This document shows, in pieces, positions 43,763-52,056 of a stretch of 64,000 bases of DNA. Below the pieces are notes generated by a model. The model saw only the letters and a list, made by a program, of their open reading frames with translations, did no database searches and was not told where the DNA came from. How positions within the stretch are numbered: the first letter of the stretch is position 1; each line of letters starts with the position of its first letter. Origin of the DNA: JAEUKQ01 sp964414755 (GTDB taxonomy: Bacteria > Pseudomonadota > Alphaproteobacteria > JAEUKQ01); assembly GCA_964414755.1 (NCBI GenBank), contig CAYPXH010000003.1, forward strand, positions 1 through 64,000, in the 5' to 3' direction. Both the position numbers and the translations under genes were made by a program.

Positions 43763-45124
43763 ATGGCTTCAGCTGCCGAGCAACTTGCTGCTAATATAAA
43801 TTTGGGTGCTTTTGGTAAGGCCAAAGAATTAAAGAAGCGTATTTGGTTTACTCTGGGTGCGCTGCTGATTTACCGTTTTGGTACCTATATACCGTTACCA
43901 GGCGTTGATGCTGCGGCATTTTCATCTATTCTTAACCAAACCTCTGGTGGTATTTTTGGTATTTTTAATTTATTTAGTGGTGGTGCGCTTCAGCGGATGA
44001 CAATTTTTGCGCTTAACGTAATGCCATATATATCTGCGTCAATTATTGTGCAGCTTCTGACCGCTGTTTTACCTCGTTGGGAATCATTAAAAAAAGAAGG
44101 GGAAGCTGGCCGCCGCAAACTTAACCATTATACCCGTATTGGTACTGTCATTCTGGCTGCCATACAGGGTTTTGGAATTGTAACATTGCTTGAGGGCATG
44201 CGTGGCAATAATGGTGTGCCAATTGTTGCTGACCCAAGCTGGTTTTTTCGAATCAGCGTTATTGTAACTTTAGTTGGCGCGACCATGTTTTTAATGTGGC
44301 TGGGCGAACAAATTACCGCTCGTGGCATTGGTAATGGTGTTTCCCTAATTATTTTCACAGGTATTGTTGCAGGTTTTCCGTCGGCGATAGCCAATCTTTT
44401 TAGTTTGGCACGCGCTGGGTCAATCAAGTTTTTGGGAAGTCCAACAATTGCGTTGTTGCTTATTTTACTTCTTATCGCATGCATTGTTTTGTTGGTAGTT
44501 TTTTTCGAGCGTGCCCAACGCCGTCTGGTGATTCAATATCCTAAAAGGCAAGTTGGCAATAAGGTGCTTGGCGGTGATAGCTCCCATCTACCGTTGCGTC
44601 TTAATACCGCAGGTGTTATTCCTCCAATATTTGCTAGTTCTTTGCTTTTGCTACCTATTAGCATTTTTCAATTCTCGGGATCCGCTGAGGGTGGCGTGTT
44701 ACAGTGGTTGCAAACCAACCTTAATCATGGAACGTGGTTGTATATTAGTCTTTATTTGTTGCTTATTTTGTTCTTTGCCTTTTTTTATACAGCAATTGTT
44801 TTTAATCCCGAAGAAACAGCAGATAACCTAAAGAAGAATGGCGGATTTATTCCTGGAATACGTCCTGGAAAAACAACGGCCGATTATATCGATTTTGTCT
44901 TAACACGCTTAACCGTTATTGGGGCGGTTTATCTTGGTTTTATCTGTGTGCTACCCGAAATTATCATTGCCGATAGCAGTATTCCGTTTTATTTTGGCGG
45001 AACAAGTTTATTGATTATCGTATCCGTCACTATTGATACGGTTGGCCAAATTCATTCGCACTTGTTAGCTAACCAATATGAAAGTCTTATTCGTAAGGCA
45101 AAATTAAAAGGGCCTCGTGGATGA
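43763..45124 (+). CDS. secY: Preprotein translocase subunit SecY
   Basis: This 453-residue inner-membrane channel has about ten transmembrane helices. It has the plug region and helix motifs IPLPGVDAAAF, NLFSGGALQRMTIFALNVMPYISASI in parts, LGEQITARGIGNGVSLIIF and KKNGGFIPGIRPGKTTADYI. It forms SecYEG for protein export. It overlaps adk by 4 bp. Confidence 0.98.
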   Translation: MASAAEQLAANINLGAFGKAKELKKRIWFTLGALLIYRFGTYIPLPGVDAAAFSSILNQTSGGIFGIFNLFSGGALQRMTIFALNVMPYISASIIVQLLTAVLPRWESLKKEGEAGRRKLNHYTRIGTVILAAIQGFGIVTLLEGMRGNNGVPIVADPSWFFRISVIVTLVGATMFLMWLGEQITARGIGNGVSLIIFTGIVAGFPSAIANLFSLARAGSIKFLGSPTIALLLILLLIACIVLLVVFFERAQRRLVIQYPKRQVGNKVLGGDSSHLPLRLNTAGVIPPIFASSLLLLPISIFQFSGSAEGGVLQWLQTNLNHGTWLYISLYLLLILFFAFFYTAIVFNPEETADNLKKNGGFIPGIRPGKTTADYIDFVLTRLTVIGAVYLGFICVLPEIIIADSSIPFYFGGTSLLIIVSVTIDTVGQIHSHLLANQYESLIRKAKLKGPRG

Positions 45125-45798
45125 TTGTGATTTTACTGGGGCCGCCCGGGGCTGGCAAAGGAACACAAGCGAAATCGCTGGAAGATTCGATGGGGCTTAT
45201 TCAATTGTCTACTGGTGATTTATTGCGTAAGGAAGTCAATACTGGCACACCACTTGGCAAGCAAGTTAAGCAAGCCATGGATGAAGGAAAGCTGATTTCT
45301 GATGATATTTTAATTGCAATGATTAAACACCAGTTGCAAGCGAATAAAAGTGGCTTTGTTTTTGATGGATTTCCAAGAACCTTGGTGCAGGCACAGTCAC
45401 TTGATTTGATGTTGTCAGAGCGGAAAAAAGCAGTTGATGCGGTTATTGAACTTAAAATTGATGAAGAGGTTTTAGTTCAACGTATTGCAGGTCGTTTTCA
45501 GTGTAAAAATTGTGGTGCTGCTTTTCACGAACAATACAAACAAACAGCGAAAAAAGGTATTTGTGATGTTTGTGGTGGACGTGAGTTTGTAAAAAGAAAA
45601 GACGATAATGCCGAAACCGTACGGGCGCGTTTGCAAATTTATCAACAGCAAATAAGCCAAATATTGCCTTTCTATCGGCAGCAGAAAAAATTGTATCAGG
45701 TTGATGCCATGCAAAAACCCGAACAAGTTACCCAACAAATATCAACAATATTAAAGGTATTAAAGAATCAATCGTTAACCAAGCAGATTATTCATTGA
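45121..45798 (+). CDS. adk: Adenylate kinase with zinc-binding lid
   Basis: This 225-residue kinase catalyses ATP + AMP = 2 ADP. The P-loop is GPPGAGKGT (7-15), FDGFPRT lies at 81-87, and the lid has four cysteines, C128, C131, C148 and C151, the zinc-binding form found in Gram-positives and many alphaproteobacteria but not E. coli. It overlaps secY by ATGA, its usual place in this class. Confidence 0.97.
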   Translation: MIVILLGPPGAGKGTQAKSLEDSMGLIQLSTGDLLRKEVNTGTPLGKQVKQAMDEGKLISDDILIAMIKHQLQANKSGFVFDGFPRTLVQAQSLDLMLSERKKAVDAVIELKIDEEVLVQRIAGRFQCKNCGAAFHEQYKQTAKKGICDVCGGREFVKRKDDNAETVRARLQIYQQQISQILPFYRQQKKLYQVDAMQKPEQVTQQISTILKVLKNQSLTKQIIH

Positions 45799-45870
45799 CA
45801 GGTCGTTAATAATTTCTTATAAACTGCCCTTCGATGTTCGTTTGCTGCTATTGTTTAAAGGAGAAAGTCT

Positions 45871-46245
45871 GTGGCGCGTATTGCTGGCGTCAATATTCCC
45901 ACTCAGAAAAGAGTGCATATTGCTTTAAGGTATATATATGGTATTGGTCCCGTGAATTCGTTGGAGATATGCCAAAAAGTTGGTATCCCTTTAGAGAAGC
46001 GGGTTCACCAATTATCGGATGAAGATATTTTACGCATTCGTGAAGTAATCGATCGTGACTACCGTGTTGAAGGTGACTTGCGTCGCGAAATTTCAATGAA
46101 TGTGAAAAGGCTTATGGATATGGCTTGCTACCGTGGCTTGCGCCATCGTAAAGGTCTTCCTGTTCGTGGACAGCGTACAAAAACTAATGCTCGTACCCGT
46201 AAAGGGCCTATTAAAACTGTTGCTGGTTCTAAAAAGACGGTATAA
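45871..46245 (+). CDS. rpsM: 30S ribosomal protein S13 (GTG start)
   Basis: This 124-residue protein of the 30S head starts at GTG 45871 (ARIAGVNIPTQKRVHIALRY), preceded by AAAGGAG at a suitable spacing. The conserved GLRHRKGLPVRGQRTKTNART region is near the C-terminus. It lies 72 bp after adk, with no promoter of note in the gap. Confidence 0.97.
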   Translation: MARIAGVNIPTQKRVHIALRYIYGIGPVNSLEICQKVGIPLEKRVHQLSDEDILRIREVIDRDYRVEGDLRREISMNVKRLMDMACYRGLRHRKGLPVRGQRTKTNARTRKGPIKTVAGSKKTV

Positions 46246-46283
46246 CAAAGTTAAAAATTTCTGATGATACTTTAGGGTGATTA

Positions 46284-46679
46284 ATGACGACAAAAACTGC
46301 TGCCCCCCGTTTGCGGCGTAAGGAACGGAAAAACGTTGGTGCTGGTGTTGCACATGTCAATGCAAGTTTTAACAATACAGTTATTACCATTACCGATATG
46401 CAGGGTAATACAGTTGCATGGTCTTCGGCTGGTGGTGAGGGTTTTAAGGGGTCACGCAAATCAACCCCATACGCTGCTCAGATCGCGGCCGATACTGTAG
46501 CCAAAAAAGCTAAGGAACATGGTGTAACATCACTTGAAGTCGAGGTAACAGGGCCTGGTTCTGGCCGTGAGTCTGCTTTAAGATCTTTGCAGGCAGCTGG
46601 TTTTGTGATTAGCTCGATTCGTGATATTACACCTGTTCCACATAATGGGTGTCGGCCGCCAAAGCGTCGCCGTGTCTGA
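46284..46679 (+). CDS. rpsK: 30S ribosomal protein S11
   Basis: This 131-residue platform protein has HVNASFNNTVITITDMQGN, WSSAGGEGFKGSRKSTPYAAQ in parts and the C-terminal DITPVPHNGCRPPKRRRV. Confidence 0.98.
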   Translation: MTTKTAAPRLRRKERKNVGAGVAHVNASFNNTVITITDMQGNTVAWSSAGGEGFKGSRKSTPYAAQIAADTVAKKAKEHGVTSLEVEVTGPGSGRESALRSLQAAGFVISSIRDITPVPHNGCRPPKRRRV

Positions 46680-46732
46680 CCTGGTTATTATTTGCTGCTT
46701 GATTTAATTTTGTTATAAGGCAAGAAAAGAAT

Positions 46733-47764
46733 ATGAAAGCTTTTTCCGCAATCCAAAAAAATTGGACAGAACTTAAGAAGCCTGAAAAACTAGTTATTAC
46801 ACCTGGCTCTGATGCCGGAAAAGAGGCAACTGTTGTTGCTGAGCCCTTGGAAAGAGGTTTTGGTTTAACCTTAGGTAATGCTTTAAGGCGTATCCTGTTA
46901 TCATCATTGCAGGGTGCCGCTATTACCAAATTGCAAATAGAGGGTGTTTTACACGAGTTCTCATCCATCCCGGGTGTGCGTGAAGATGTTACGGACATCA
47001 TCCTTAATATAAAATCCATCGCGCTGCGTATGCACGGCGATGGGCCAAAGCGTATGCGTTTAAGAGCTGATAAAGCTGGTGAAGTTACTGCGCGTGCCAT
47101 TGAAACAGGTCACGATATTGTCATTATGAATCCTGATTTGGTGATTTGTACCCTTGATAAGGGAGCGAAATTGGCTATGGAATTTACGGTTGAGACTGGT
47201 AAGGGGTATGTTTCTGCAGCCCTTAATCGGCCGGAAGATACCGTTTTGGGTTTAATGCCTGTTGATGCTTTGTTTAGTCCAGTGCGTAAAGTGACCTATA
47301 AGGTTGATAACACCCGTGTTGGTCAACAAACGGATTATGATAAGCTTACGTTGCAGATTGAGACAAATGGTACTATTTCGCCTGAAGATGCTTTGGCAAG
47401 AGCTGCATATATTTTGAAGGATCAGGTGCAGTTGTTTATTAATTTTGATGAACCCAAACCAGCTCAGGTAGATAATCGTCCAGCTGAGCCTTCATTTAAC
47501 CGTAATTTATTGCGCCGGGTTGATGAACTTGAGTTATCAGTTCGTTCAGCAAATTGCCTTAAGAATGACAATATTGTTTATATTGGTGATTTAGTTCAGA
47601 AAAGCGAGACTGAGATGTTGCGTACGCCAAACTTTGGACGCAAATCACTTAACGAAATTAAAGAAGTGTTGGCACAGATGGGCTTGCATCTCGGTATGCA
47701 GATTCCAAATTGGCCACCTGAAAATATCGAAGAGATGGCCAAAAAATTAGAGGAACCATTTTAG
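46733..47764 (+). CDS. rpoA: DNA-directed RNA polymerase alpha subunit
   Basis: This 343-residue subunit has an N-terminal dimerisation domain (ERGFGLTLGNALRRILLSSL in the usual place) and a C-terminal DNA-binding domain (about 255-330) with LRRVDELELSVRSANCLKND and RTPNFGRKSLNEIKEVLAQMGL in parts. It assembles RNA polymerase and contacts UP elements and activators. Confidence 0.98.
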   Translation: MKAFSAIQKNWTELKKPEKLVITPGSDAGKEATVVAEPLERGFGLTLGNALRRILLSSLQGAAITKLQIEGVLHEFSSIPGVREDVTDIILNIKSIALRMHGDGPKRMRLRADKAGEVTARAIETGHDIVIMNPDLVICTLDKGAKLAMEFTVETGKGYVSAALNRPEDTVLGLMPVDALFSPVRKVTYKVDNTRVGQQTDYDKLTLQIETNGTISPEDALARAAYILKDQVQLFINFDEPKPAQVDNRPAEPSFNRNLLRRVDELELSVRSANCLKNDNIVYIGDLVQKSETEMLRTPNFGRKSLNEIKEVLAQMGLHLGMQIPNWPPENIEEMAKKLEEPF

Positions 47765-47810
47765 CAATTTCTTTGGCAGTTTAACCAAAGCAAGATAAAG
47801 GAGAGTAAAT

Positions 47811-48236
47811 ATGCGTCATCAAATACGTGGGCGCAAGTTAGGCCGGACAAGTACACATCGTATTGCCATGTTCGAAAACATGGCTGTAGCGTTGTTGAAA
47901 CATGAACAAATTAAAACAACCTTGCCCAAGGCGAAAGAATTGCGACCTTTTGTTGAAAAGCTAATTACCCTTGGCAAAAAAGGTGGGTTGCATGCGCGGC
48001 GTCAGGCCATTGCTTCGTTGCAAGATGAAAAGATTGTAGCTAAGGTTTTTGACACCCTGGCTGAGCGTTATCGTTCGCGTGCAGGTGGTTATACACGTAT
48101 TGTTAAAGCTGGATTTCGTTATGGCGATACAGCTGATATGGCCGTTATTGAATTAGTTGATCGTGATCCTGAAGCAAAGGGGAAGGACTCAGGGCCTGTT
48201 GTTAATCAGTCTTCTTCTGAAGAAGCTGCTGCCTAG
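47811..48236 (+). CDS. rplQ: 50S ribosomal protein L17
   Basis: This 141-residue protein has MRHQIRGRKLGRTSTHRIAM, MAVALLKHEQIKTTLPKAKELR in parts and RAGGYTRIVKAGFRYGDTADMAVIEL in parts. The last 20 residues are a Ser/Glu/Ala-rich tail. Last gene of the ribosomal cluster, followed by a strong terminator. Confidence 0.98.
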   Translation: MRHQIRGRKLGRTSTHRIAMFENMAVALLKHEQIKTTLPKAKELRPFVEKLITLGKKGGLHARRQAIASLQDEKIVAKVFDTLAERYRSRAGGYTRIVKAGFRYGDTADMAVIELVDRDPEAKGKDSGPVVNQSSSEEAAA

Positions 48237-48255
48237 TTGCCAAATATAAGTAATA

Positions 48256-48294
48256 AAAAAAACTGGCTTTTATAAGATAAAGGCCAGTTTTTTT
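48256..48294. terminator. Terminator shared by rplQ and the convergent glutathione-transferase gene
   Basis: A 16-bp stem with one G-U pair (left AAAAAAACTGGCTTTT, right AAAGGCCAGTTTTTTT) and a 7-base loop starts 19 bp after the rplQ stop. It has A-runs on one side and T-runs on the other, so it should act in both directions between convergent genes. Confidence 0.93.
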
Positions 48295-48316
48295 GTTGAA
48301 GTTGTAATTAAAGCGG

Positions 48317-48922
48317 TTATTTCAATCCTTCCGCTGTGCGTGCAGCCTTTACCGATGGTCTTTCGCCAACGCGCTTGAAAAAGGCCTGAAGGGATGGCCA
48401 TTTATTAAGGTCAACTCCTACATAACCCGACCAGCTGAGAACCGTATACAAATAGGCGTCAGGTGCAGTGAAATCCTGACCTAATAAGTAATTATGCTTG
48501 GTTAAATGATCGTTAAGGTAATCAAAACGTTTACCTAAATTTTCTTTAACTATTGTTTTATAACTATCTGGAACAGCTGGGTTAAAAAGTGGTGAAAAAC
48601 CTTTATGTAATTCTGATGTAATAAAATTTAACCACTCTTGAAGGCGGTAACGTGCCATCGTGCCGGCAGCCGGCGCAAGCTTGGTTGCAGGGGCTTGATC
48701 GGCAATATATTGCATTATAGCAGGACCTTCTGTTAATACTTCACCATTATCCAGTTTTAGGGTTGGTACGTATCCTTTTGGATTAATTTTGCGGAAATCT
48801 TCGCCTTTTTCAGTGGTTTTATTTTTTAAATCTACTTTTTCAATGGTAAATTTGGCTTTACTTTCCTGCAGAAGAATATGGGGGGCTAGCGAACAAGCAC
48901 CAGGATTATAATATAATTTCAT
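48317..48922 (-). CDS. Glutathione S-transferase, beta class
   Basis: This 201-residue cytosolic transferase has an N-terminal thioredoxin-like domain (MKLYYNPGACSLAPHILLQE, with Cys10 and Ser11 as in beta-class enzymes), the glutathione-binding loop INPKGYVPTLKLDNGEVLTEGPAIMQYIAD in parts (about 46-74), and a helical C-terminal domain with the conserved Asp in DAYLYTVLSW. It conjugates or binds glutathione in detoxification. It diverges from a MarR regulator with two palindromes in between, which suggests regulation by that protein. Confidence 0.93.
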   Translation of the reverse strand: MKLYYNPGACSLAPHILLQESKAKFTIEKVDLKNKTTEKGEDFRKINPKGYVPTLKLDNGEVLTEGPAIMQYIADQAPATKLAPAAGTMARYRLQEWLNFITSELHKGFSPLFNPAVPDSYKTIVKENLGKRFDYLNDHLTKHNYLLGQDFTAPDAYLYTVLSWSGYVGVDLNKWPSLQAFFKRVGERPSVKAARTAEGLK

Positions 48923-49002
48923 TCGGTATTTTCCTTATAGACCATAAAATTGATATTGATATAACATGTTCTTGCAAAAATATCTTTTGTTTGTTAAATT
49001 TA

Positions 49003-49014
49003 ATGCAATTGCAT
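49003..49014. promoter_or_regulatory. Palindrome ATGCAATTGCAT, candidate MarR operator 1
   Basis: This is a perfect 12-bp palindrome in the divergent gst/marR spacer. Its centre is 24 bp from that of a second palindrome at 49027-49038, and both contain TGCA-type half sites. Size and placement suit a MarR-family dimer. Confidence 0.6.
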
Positions 49015-49026
49015 ATTTAAATAATG

Positions 49027-49038
49027 TAAATGCATTTA
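49027..49038. promoter_or_regulatory. Palindrome TAAATGCATTTA, candidate MarR operator 2
   Basis: This is a second perfect 12-bp palindrome, just upstream of the marR start. Together with the one at 49003 it brackets the region where the divergent promoters should lie. Confidence 0.55.
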
Positions 49039-49066
49039 TTTGTCAAGTGGTGCTTGGTGGTATAAA

Positions 49067-49558
49067 GTGGAAAAGAGTGGCCAAACTGGGTGCTTAGAAT
49101 ACAAGAATGACGGGGTAACTACAGGTGATGTCACGATTACTACCTGGGTTAAATTGCAACGGTTTGAACGTCATTTGTTGAATGTCATTGCAAAGAATCT
49201 GCGATTAGCGAAGTTGCCACCATTAACATGGCATGATGTTTTATGGGAATTGGAAAAAGCCCCGGGATCGAAGCTGCACCCATCGCAAATTGAAGAGTTG
49301 ATATTATTAAGTCAGTATAATGTTTCAAGGCTTATTGATCGGTTGGTTAGTCGAGGATATGTTACCCGAGAAACATGTGGTGGTGATAAACGGCGTCAGT
49401 GGATTATTATTACCGAACAGGGAAGGCAATTACGCCAGAAGATTTGGCCAGTTTATATTCGGTCTATGGAGCAGCATTTCGCTCAACTTTTATCGGTACA
49501 TGAAAAAAAACAGCTTGCCGCAATTATTGATAAATTGTTGAGCTTTTCGAGAAAATAG
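49067..49558 (+). CDS. MarR-family transcriptional regulator
   Basis: This regulator of about 163 residues has a MarR winged helix: LTWHDVLWELEKAP, then the recognition region LILLSQYNVSRLIDRLVSRGYVTRE and the wing GGDKRRQWIIITEQGRQLRQ, with the conserved D-x-R pattern in the wing tip. No ATG exists near the N-terminus. The GTG at 49067 has GGTGG 6 bp upstream and is preferred to the TTG at 49040. Divergent from the glutathione-transferase gene, which it probably represses together with itself. Confidence 0.85.
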   Translation: MEKSGQTGCLEYKNDGVTTGDVTITTWVKLQRFERHLLNVIAKNLRLAKLPPLTWHDVLWELEKAPGSKLHPSQIEELILLSQYNVSRLIDRLVSRGYVTRETCGGDKRRQWIIITEQGRQLRQKIWPVYIRSMEQHFAQLLSVHEKKQLAAIIDKLLSFSRK

Positions 49559-49565
49559 TTGTTGT

Positions 49566-50204
49566 TTACGGGATATATTGTTTGCTGATAAAGCCATAAA
49601 GCGTCATACTGCTGGCAAGATTGACAACATGAAATAAAACCAAGTTATTTTTTTCAGAGAATTCTGCAACGAATGTGTCAGGTATTAATGTCTCAATTTT
49701 AATCGCAAGCCACAAAATGTTCTTACAATCAAGCAATGTCTGCCATTTTAAATCTGACTCGGACGATACATGTGGCGTATATTCAACAAAAATAGCATCA
49801 AAACGGCCTGGTATCATGGCTACATCACTTTTGCTTGGTTCTTTTGGGAAGCTAGCCCATGCATAAACCGTGTTACAAACAGTCTGTTTTACTTCGGGGT
49901 GAATAAAACCAAACAAAGCAGCCTTATGATGAGGTTGTAGGCCCAGTTTTTGTTCTAAAGATTGGGAATTTGTAATTATTTTTAACCAATTTTTAGTTTG
50001 AAGATCGGAAAGTGTTAGCTGAATTTTTCCATACATCGTATCTAATCTAATAGAGTTTCGTTGGGGCTCGAAAGAAATAATTTGGTTAAAGCGGATATGT
50101 AATGGTTCTTGTCCCTGTAGGTGTAAATGATCACTGGCCAGTTTTGCGGAACCATTGTGCAAGGTACTTTTGCCTATGTGAAGGAAAGAGCATTCATTAG
50201 TCAC
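49566..50204 (-). CDS. Protein of unknown function, about 212 residues
   Basis: No family was recognised and there is no signal peptide or membrane segment. The N-terminal 90 residues alternate short hydrophobic strands (KLASDHLHLQGQEPLHIRFNQIISFEPQ, RLDTMYGKIQLTL, in pieces) in a pattern that recalls PH-like or GRAM domains, but this is only a resemblance. GTG at 50204 has GGGGG upstream and is taken as the start; the frame is open from another GTG at 50228. It converges on marR and diverges from the secreted-protein cluster. Confidence 0.6.
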   Translation of the reverse strand: MTNECSFLHIGKSTLHNGSAKLASDHLHLQGQEPLHIRFNQIISFEPQRNSIRLDTMYGKIQLTLSDLQTKNWLKIITNSQSLEQKLGLQPHHKAALFGFIHPEVKQTVCNTVYAWASFPKEPSKSDVAMIPGRFDAIFVEYTPHVSSESDLKWQTLLDCKNILWLAIKIETLIPDTFVAEFSEKNNLVLFHVVNLASSMTLYGFISKQYIP

Positions 50205-50477
50205 GGCACAACCCCCATCAAATAACACTTACATTTTTATGATAATTTTTAGCAAATTATAAATAATATTTATAAACTTAAAAGATATATTTTAGCCATA
50301 ATTTTGCCACATTTTGATGATCCAATCCAAAATAGCTTTTTAGGCAGAAGGCGAAGCCATTTATACTTGTTTGGTTGAAGCGTATTAGATAGTTTTGACA
50401 TATTTAATCATGTTATGACACACTTAGCATACGTCGCACGGGGTAACACGGTTAAAGTTTGAACTTAAGGGGATAAA

Positions 50478-52010
50478 ATGAAAAGAATTTTGTTATTAAC
50501 AACCATCATGGGTGGTATTTGGGCAACCAGTGTAGCGCAAGCGCAGCAGCAAATTACCAGTGTGGAAGCGCAGCCAATCGCAATTACAATTCCGGCGGAT
50601 ATTTTAAAGAACTACGATCTTCAAAGTTGTGCATTTCTGCAATCAGCAAATAAACAGCAATTATTCTGGCAATGTGTTATGGAACCTTCTTATGCATTAA
50701 CGTCTAATGTTTCTGACATTAGTGATAATAAAGACGGTGCAACCAGGGAAGAAGCATTATCAATGTCATCCGGGGCTGATCAAGCCCAAGCGAAACAAGA
50801 TAATCAGATAGAAACAACAGCCCCAACTCCTGCAATTGTTCCTGAATTGGCCGGTGGGTTAACGAGCTCTGCTGATGCATCAGCAGACGAGTCGGCGGAA
50901 GCAGAGATTGAAGGCTGTGGTGGGGATGAATGGACGCCTGTTGCCCTGTGGTTAGGAAAGATTGATACAAATTTTAACCTGGAACAGAGTTTGTTTTTTA
51001 ATGAAGGAATTTTAACAGAAAAGTCTTTTACCACTTTTATGCATGTTAATGATGATGGTGAATTATTTGCCACGCCAATAATTTTTGACGATTTAGCGGC
51101 AGGGGTCTATCACACAGAAATTCTAAAAGTTACACTAACGAATAATATGCCAGCCAGCTTTGAAAAAAAGGCACATGTAAAGGATGAGTCGGAAATTGTT
51201 TTTTTATCTGACGGGGATCAGTTAATTATTCAGAGAGATGGCGATGGTACTAGAGACATTAAAAAATTGCACCAATTTCAAGAAGTTGATTGGCTTGACA
51301 GAAGCCGAATTACCACTTTGGGTACAGGCACTGCAACAATTATTGAACGGCCAAACACAAACCTATTATTATATGTGCCGATTACAGTTACTACAGAGAA
51401 TCAAGCTAAAGTCGATGCGATCATCAAACAAAACAACCCAAATTATAATCGATTTGGGTATGCCCAAAATGAAGAAAAAGCCCAAGAATCAAGCCTTATT
51501 ATGTGCTTGTCGCCAAATGGGGTACATCAAGCATCCGCTATAATCCCGGAAGCTGATATTGAGAAATTAGTTGCCATGCAAGATAACAGGGTCAGTCTTC
51601 TTATGGTTGATCAGAATAAAATATTCATCCGAAGCATTGACAATAATTGCCATGTATCATCCACGCAAGCAGTTGAATTGCCGGTTAGTCAATTTGATCA
51701 AGAAGGAGCATTATTAGAAAAAGATGATGATGCGATATTTTTACATCGGGTAATTCCCATGCCTGATCAAAGCTTGGCTATTTTATATGTGCAGCCCGCA
51801 ATTCTGCAACACCACCATTTAGTGCGGATTGACCGTAATGGTCGGGTTGTTCAGAAGGTTAACCTTGATAGTATTATGGATGGCCACGATCAGCGGACTA
51901 TAGGGCTAGATATAATAGGTGTTCCCGGTAAGCAGGAATTAATCATTTCTGTCTCACCCCCATATTTTGAAGAAATGACGCCAAAACTATATAAGGTTAA
52001 TTTTGATTAG
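50478..52010 (+). CDS. Exported protein of unknown function, paralogue 1 of 3
   Basis: This 510-residue protein has a signal peptide (MKRILLLTTIMGGIWATSVAQA, cut before QQ). Early in the mature part two cysteines lie at C51 and C66 (SCAFLQ...FWQC). An acidic low-complexity stretch (about 80-150, rich in Ala, Glu and Ser) follows. The rest is strand-rich, with MCLSPNG and a later IDNNCHV that match CLDTKG and LDAKCRV in the third gene of the cluster. AAGGGG precedes the ATG. The fold could be a beta-propeller, but no catalytic motif is seen. Function unknown. Confidence 0.8.
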   Translation: MKRILLLTTIMGGIWATSVAQAQQQITSVEAQPIAITIPADILKNYDLQSCAFLQSANKQQLFWQCVMEPSYALTSNVSDISDNKDGATREEALSMSSGADQAQAKQDNQIETTAPTPAIVPELAGGLTSSADASADESAEAEIEGCGGDEWTPVALWLGKIDTNFNLEQSLFFNEGILTEKSFTTFMHVNDDGELFATPIIFDDLAAGVYHTEILKVTLTNNMPASFEKKAHVKDESEIVFLSDGDQLIIQRDGDGTRDIKKLHQFQEVDWLDRSRITTLGTGTATIIERPNTNLLLYVPITVTTENQAKVDAIIKQNNPNYNRFGYAQNEEKAQESSLIMCLSPNGVHQASAIIPEADIEKLVAMQDNRVSLLMVDQNKIFIRSIDNNCHVSSTQAVELPVSQFDQEGALLEKDDDAIFLHRVIPMPDQSLAILYVQPAILQHHHLVRIDRNGRVVQKVNLDSIMDGHDQRTIGLDIIGVPGKQELIISVSPPYFEEMTPKLYKVNFD

Positions 52011-52056
52011 GACAGGTATGTAATAGGATTGATATGATGCTCGTAAGGATGTCATT

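Noticed and set aside
44128..44484. Minus-strand 118-residue open frame inside secY
   Set aside because: It is antisense to a conserved membrane-protein gene; its composition follows from secY codon use.
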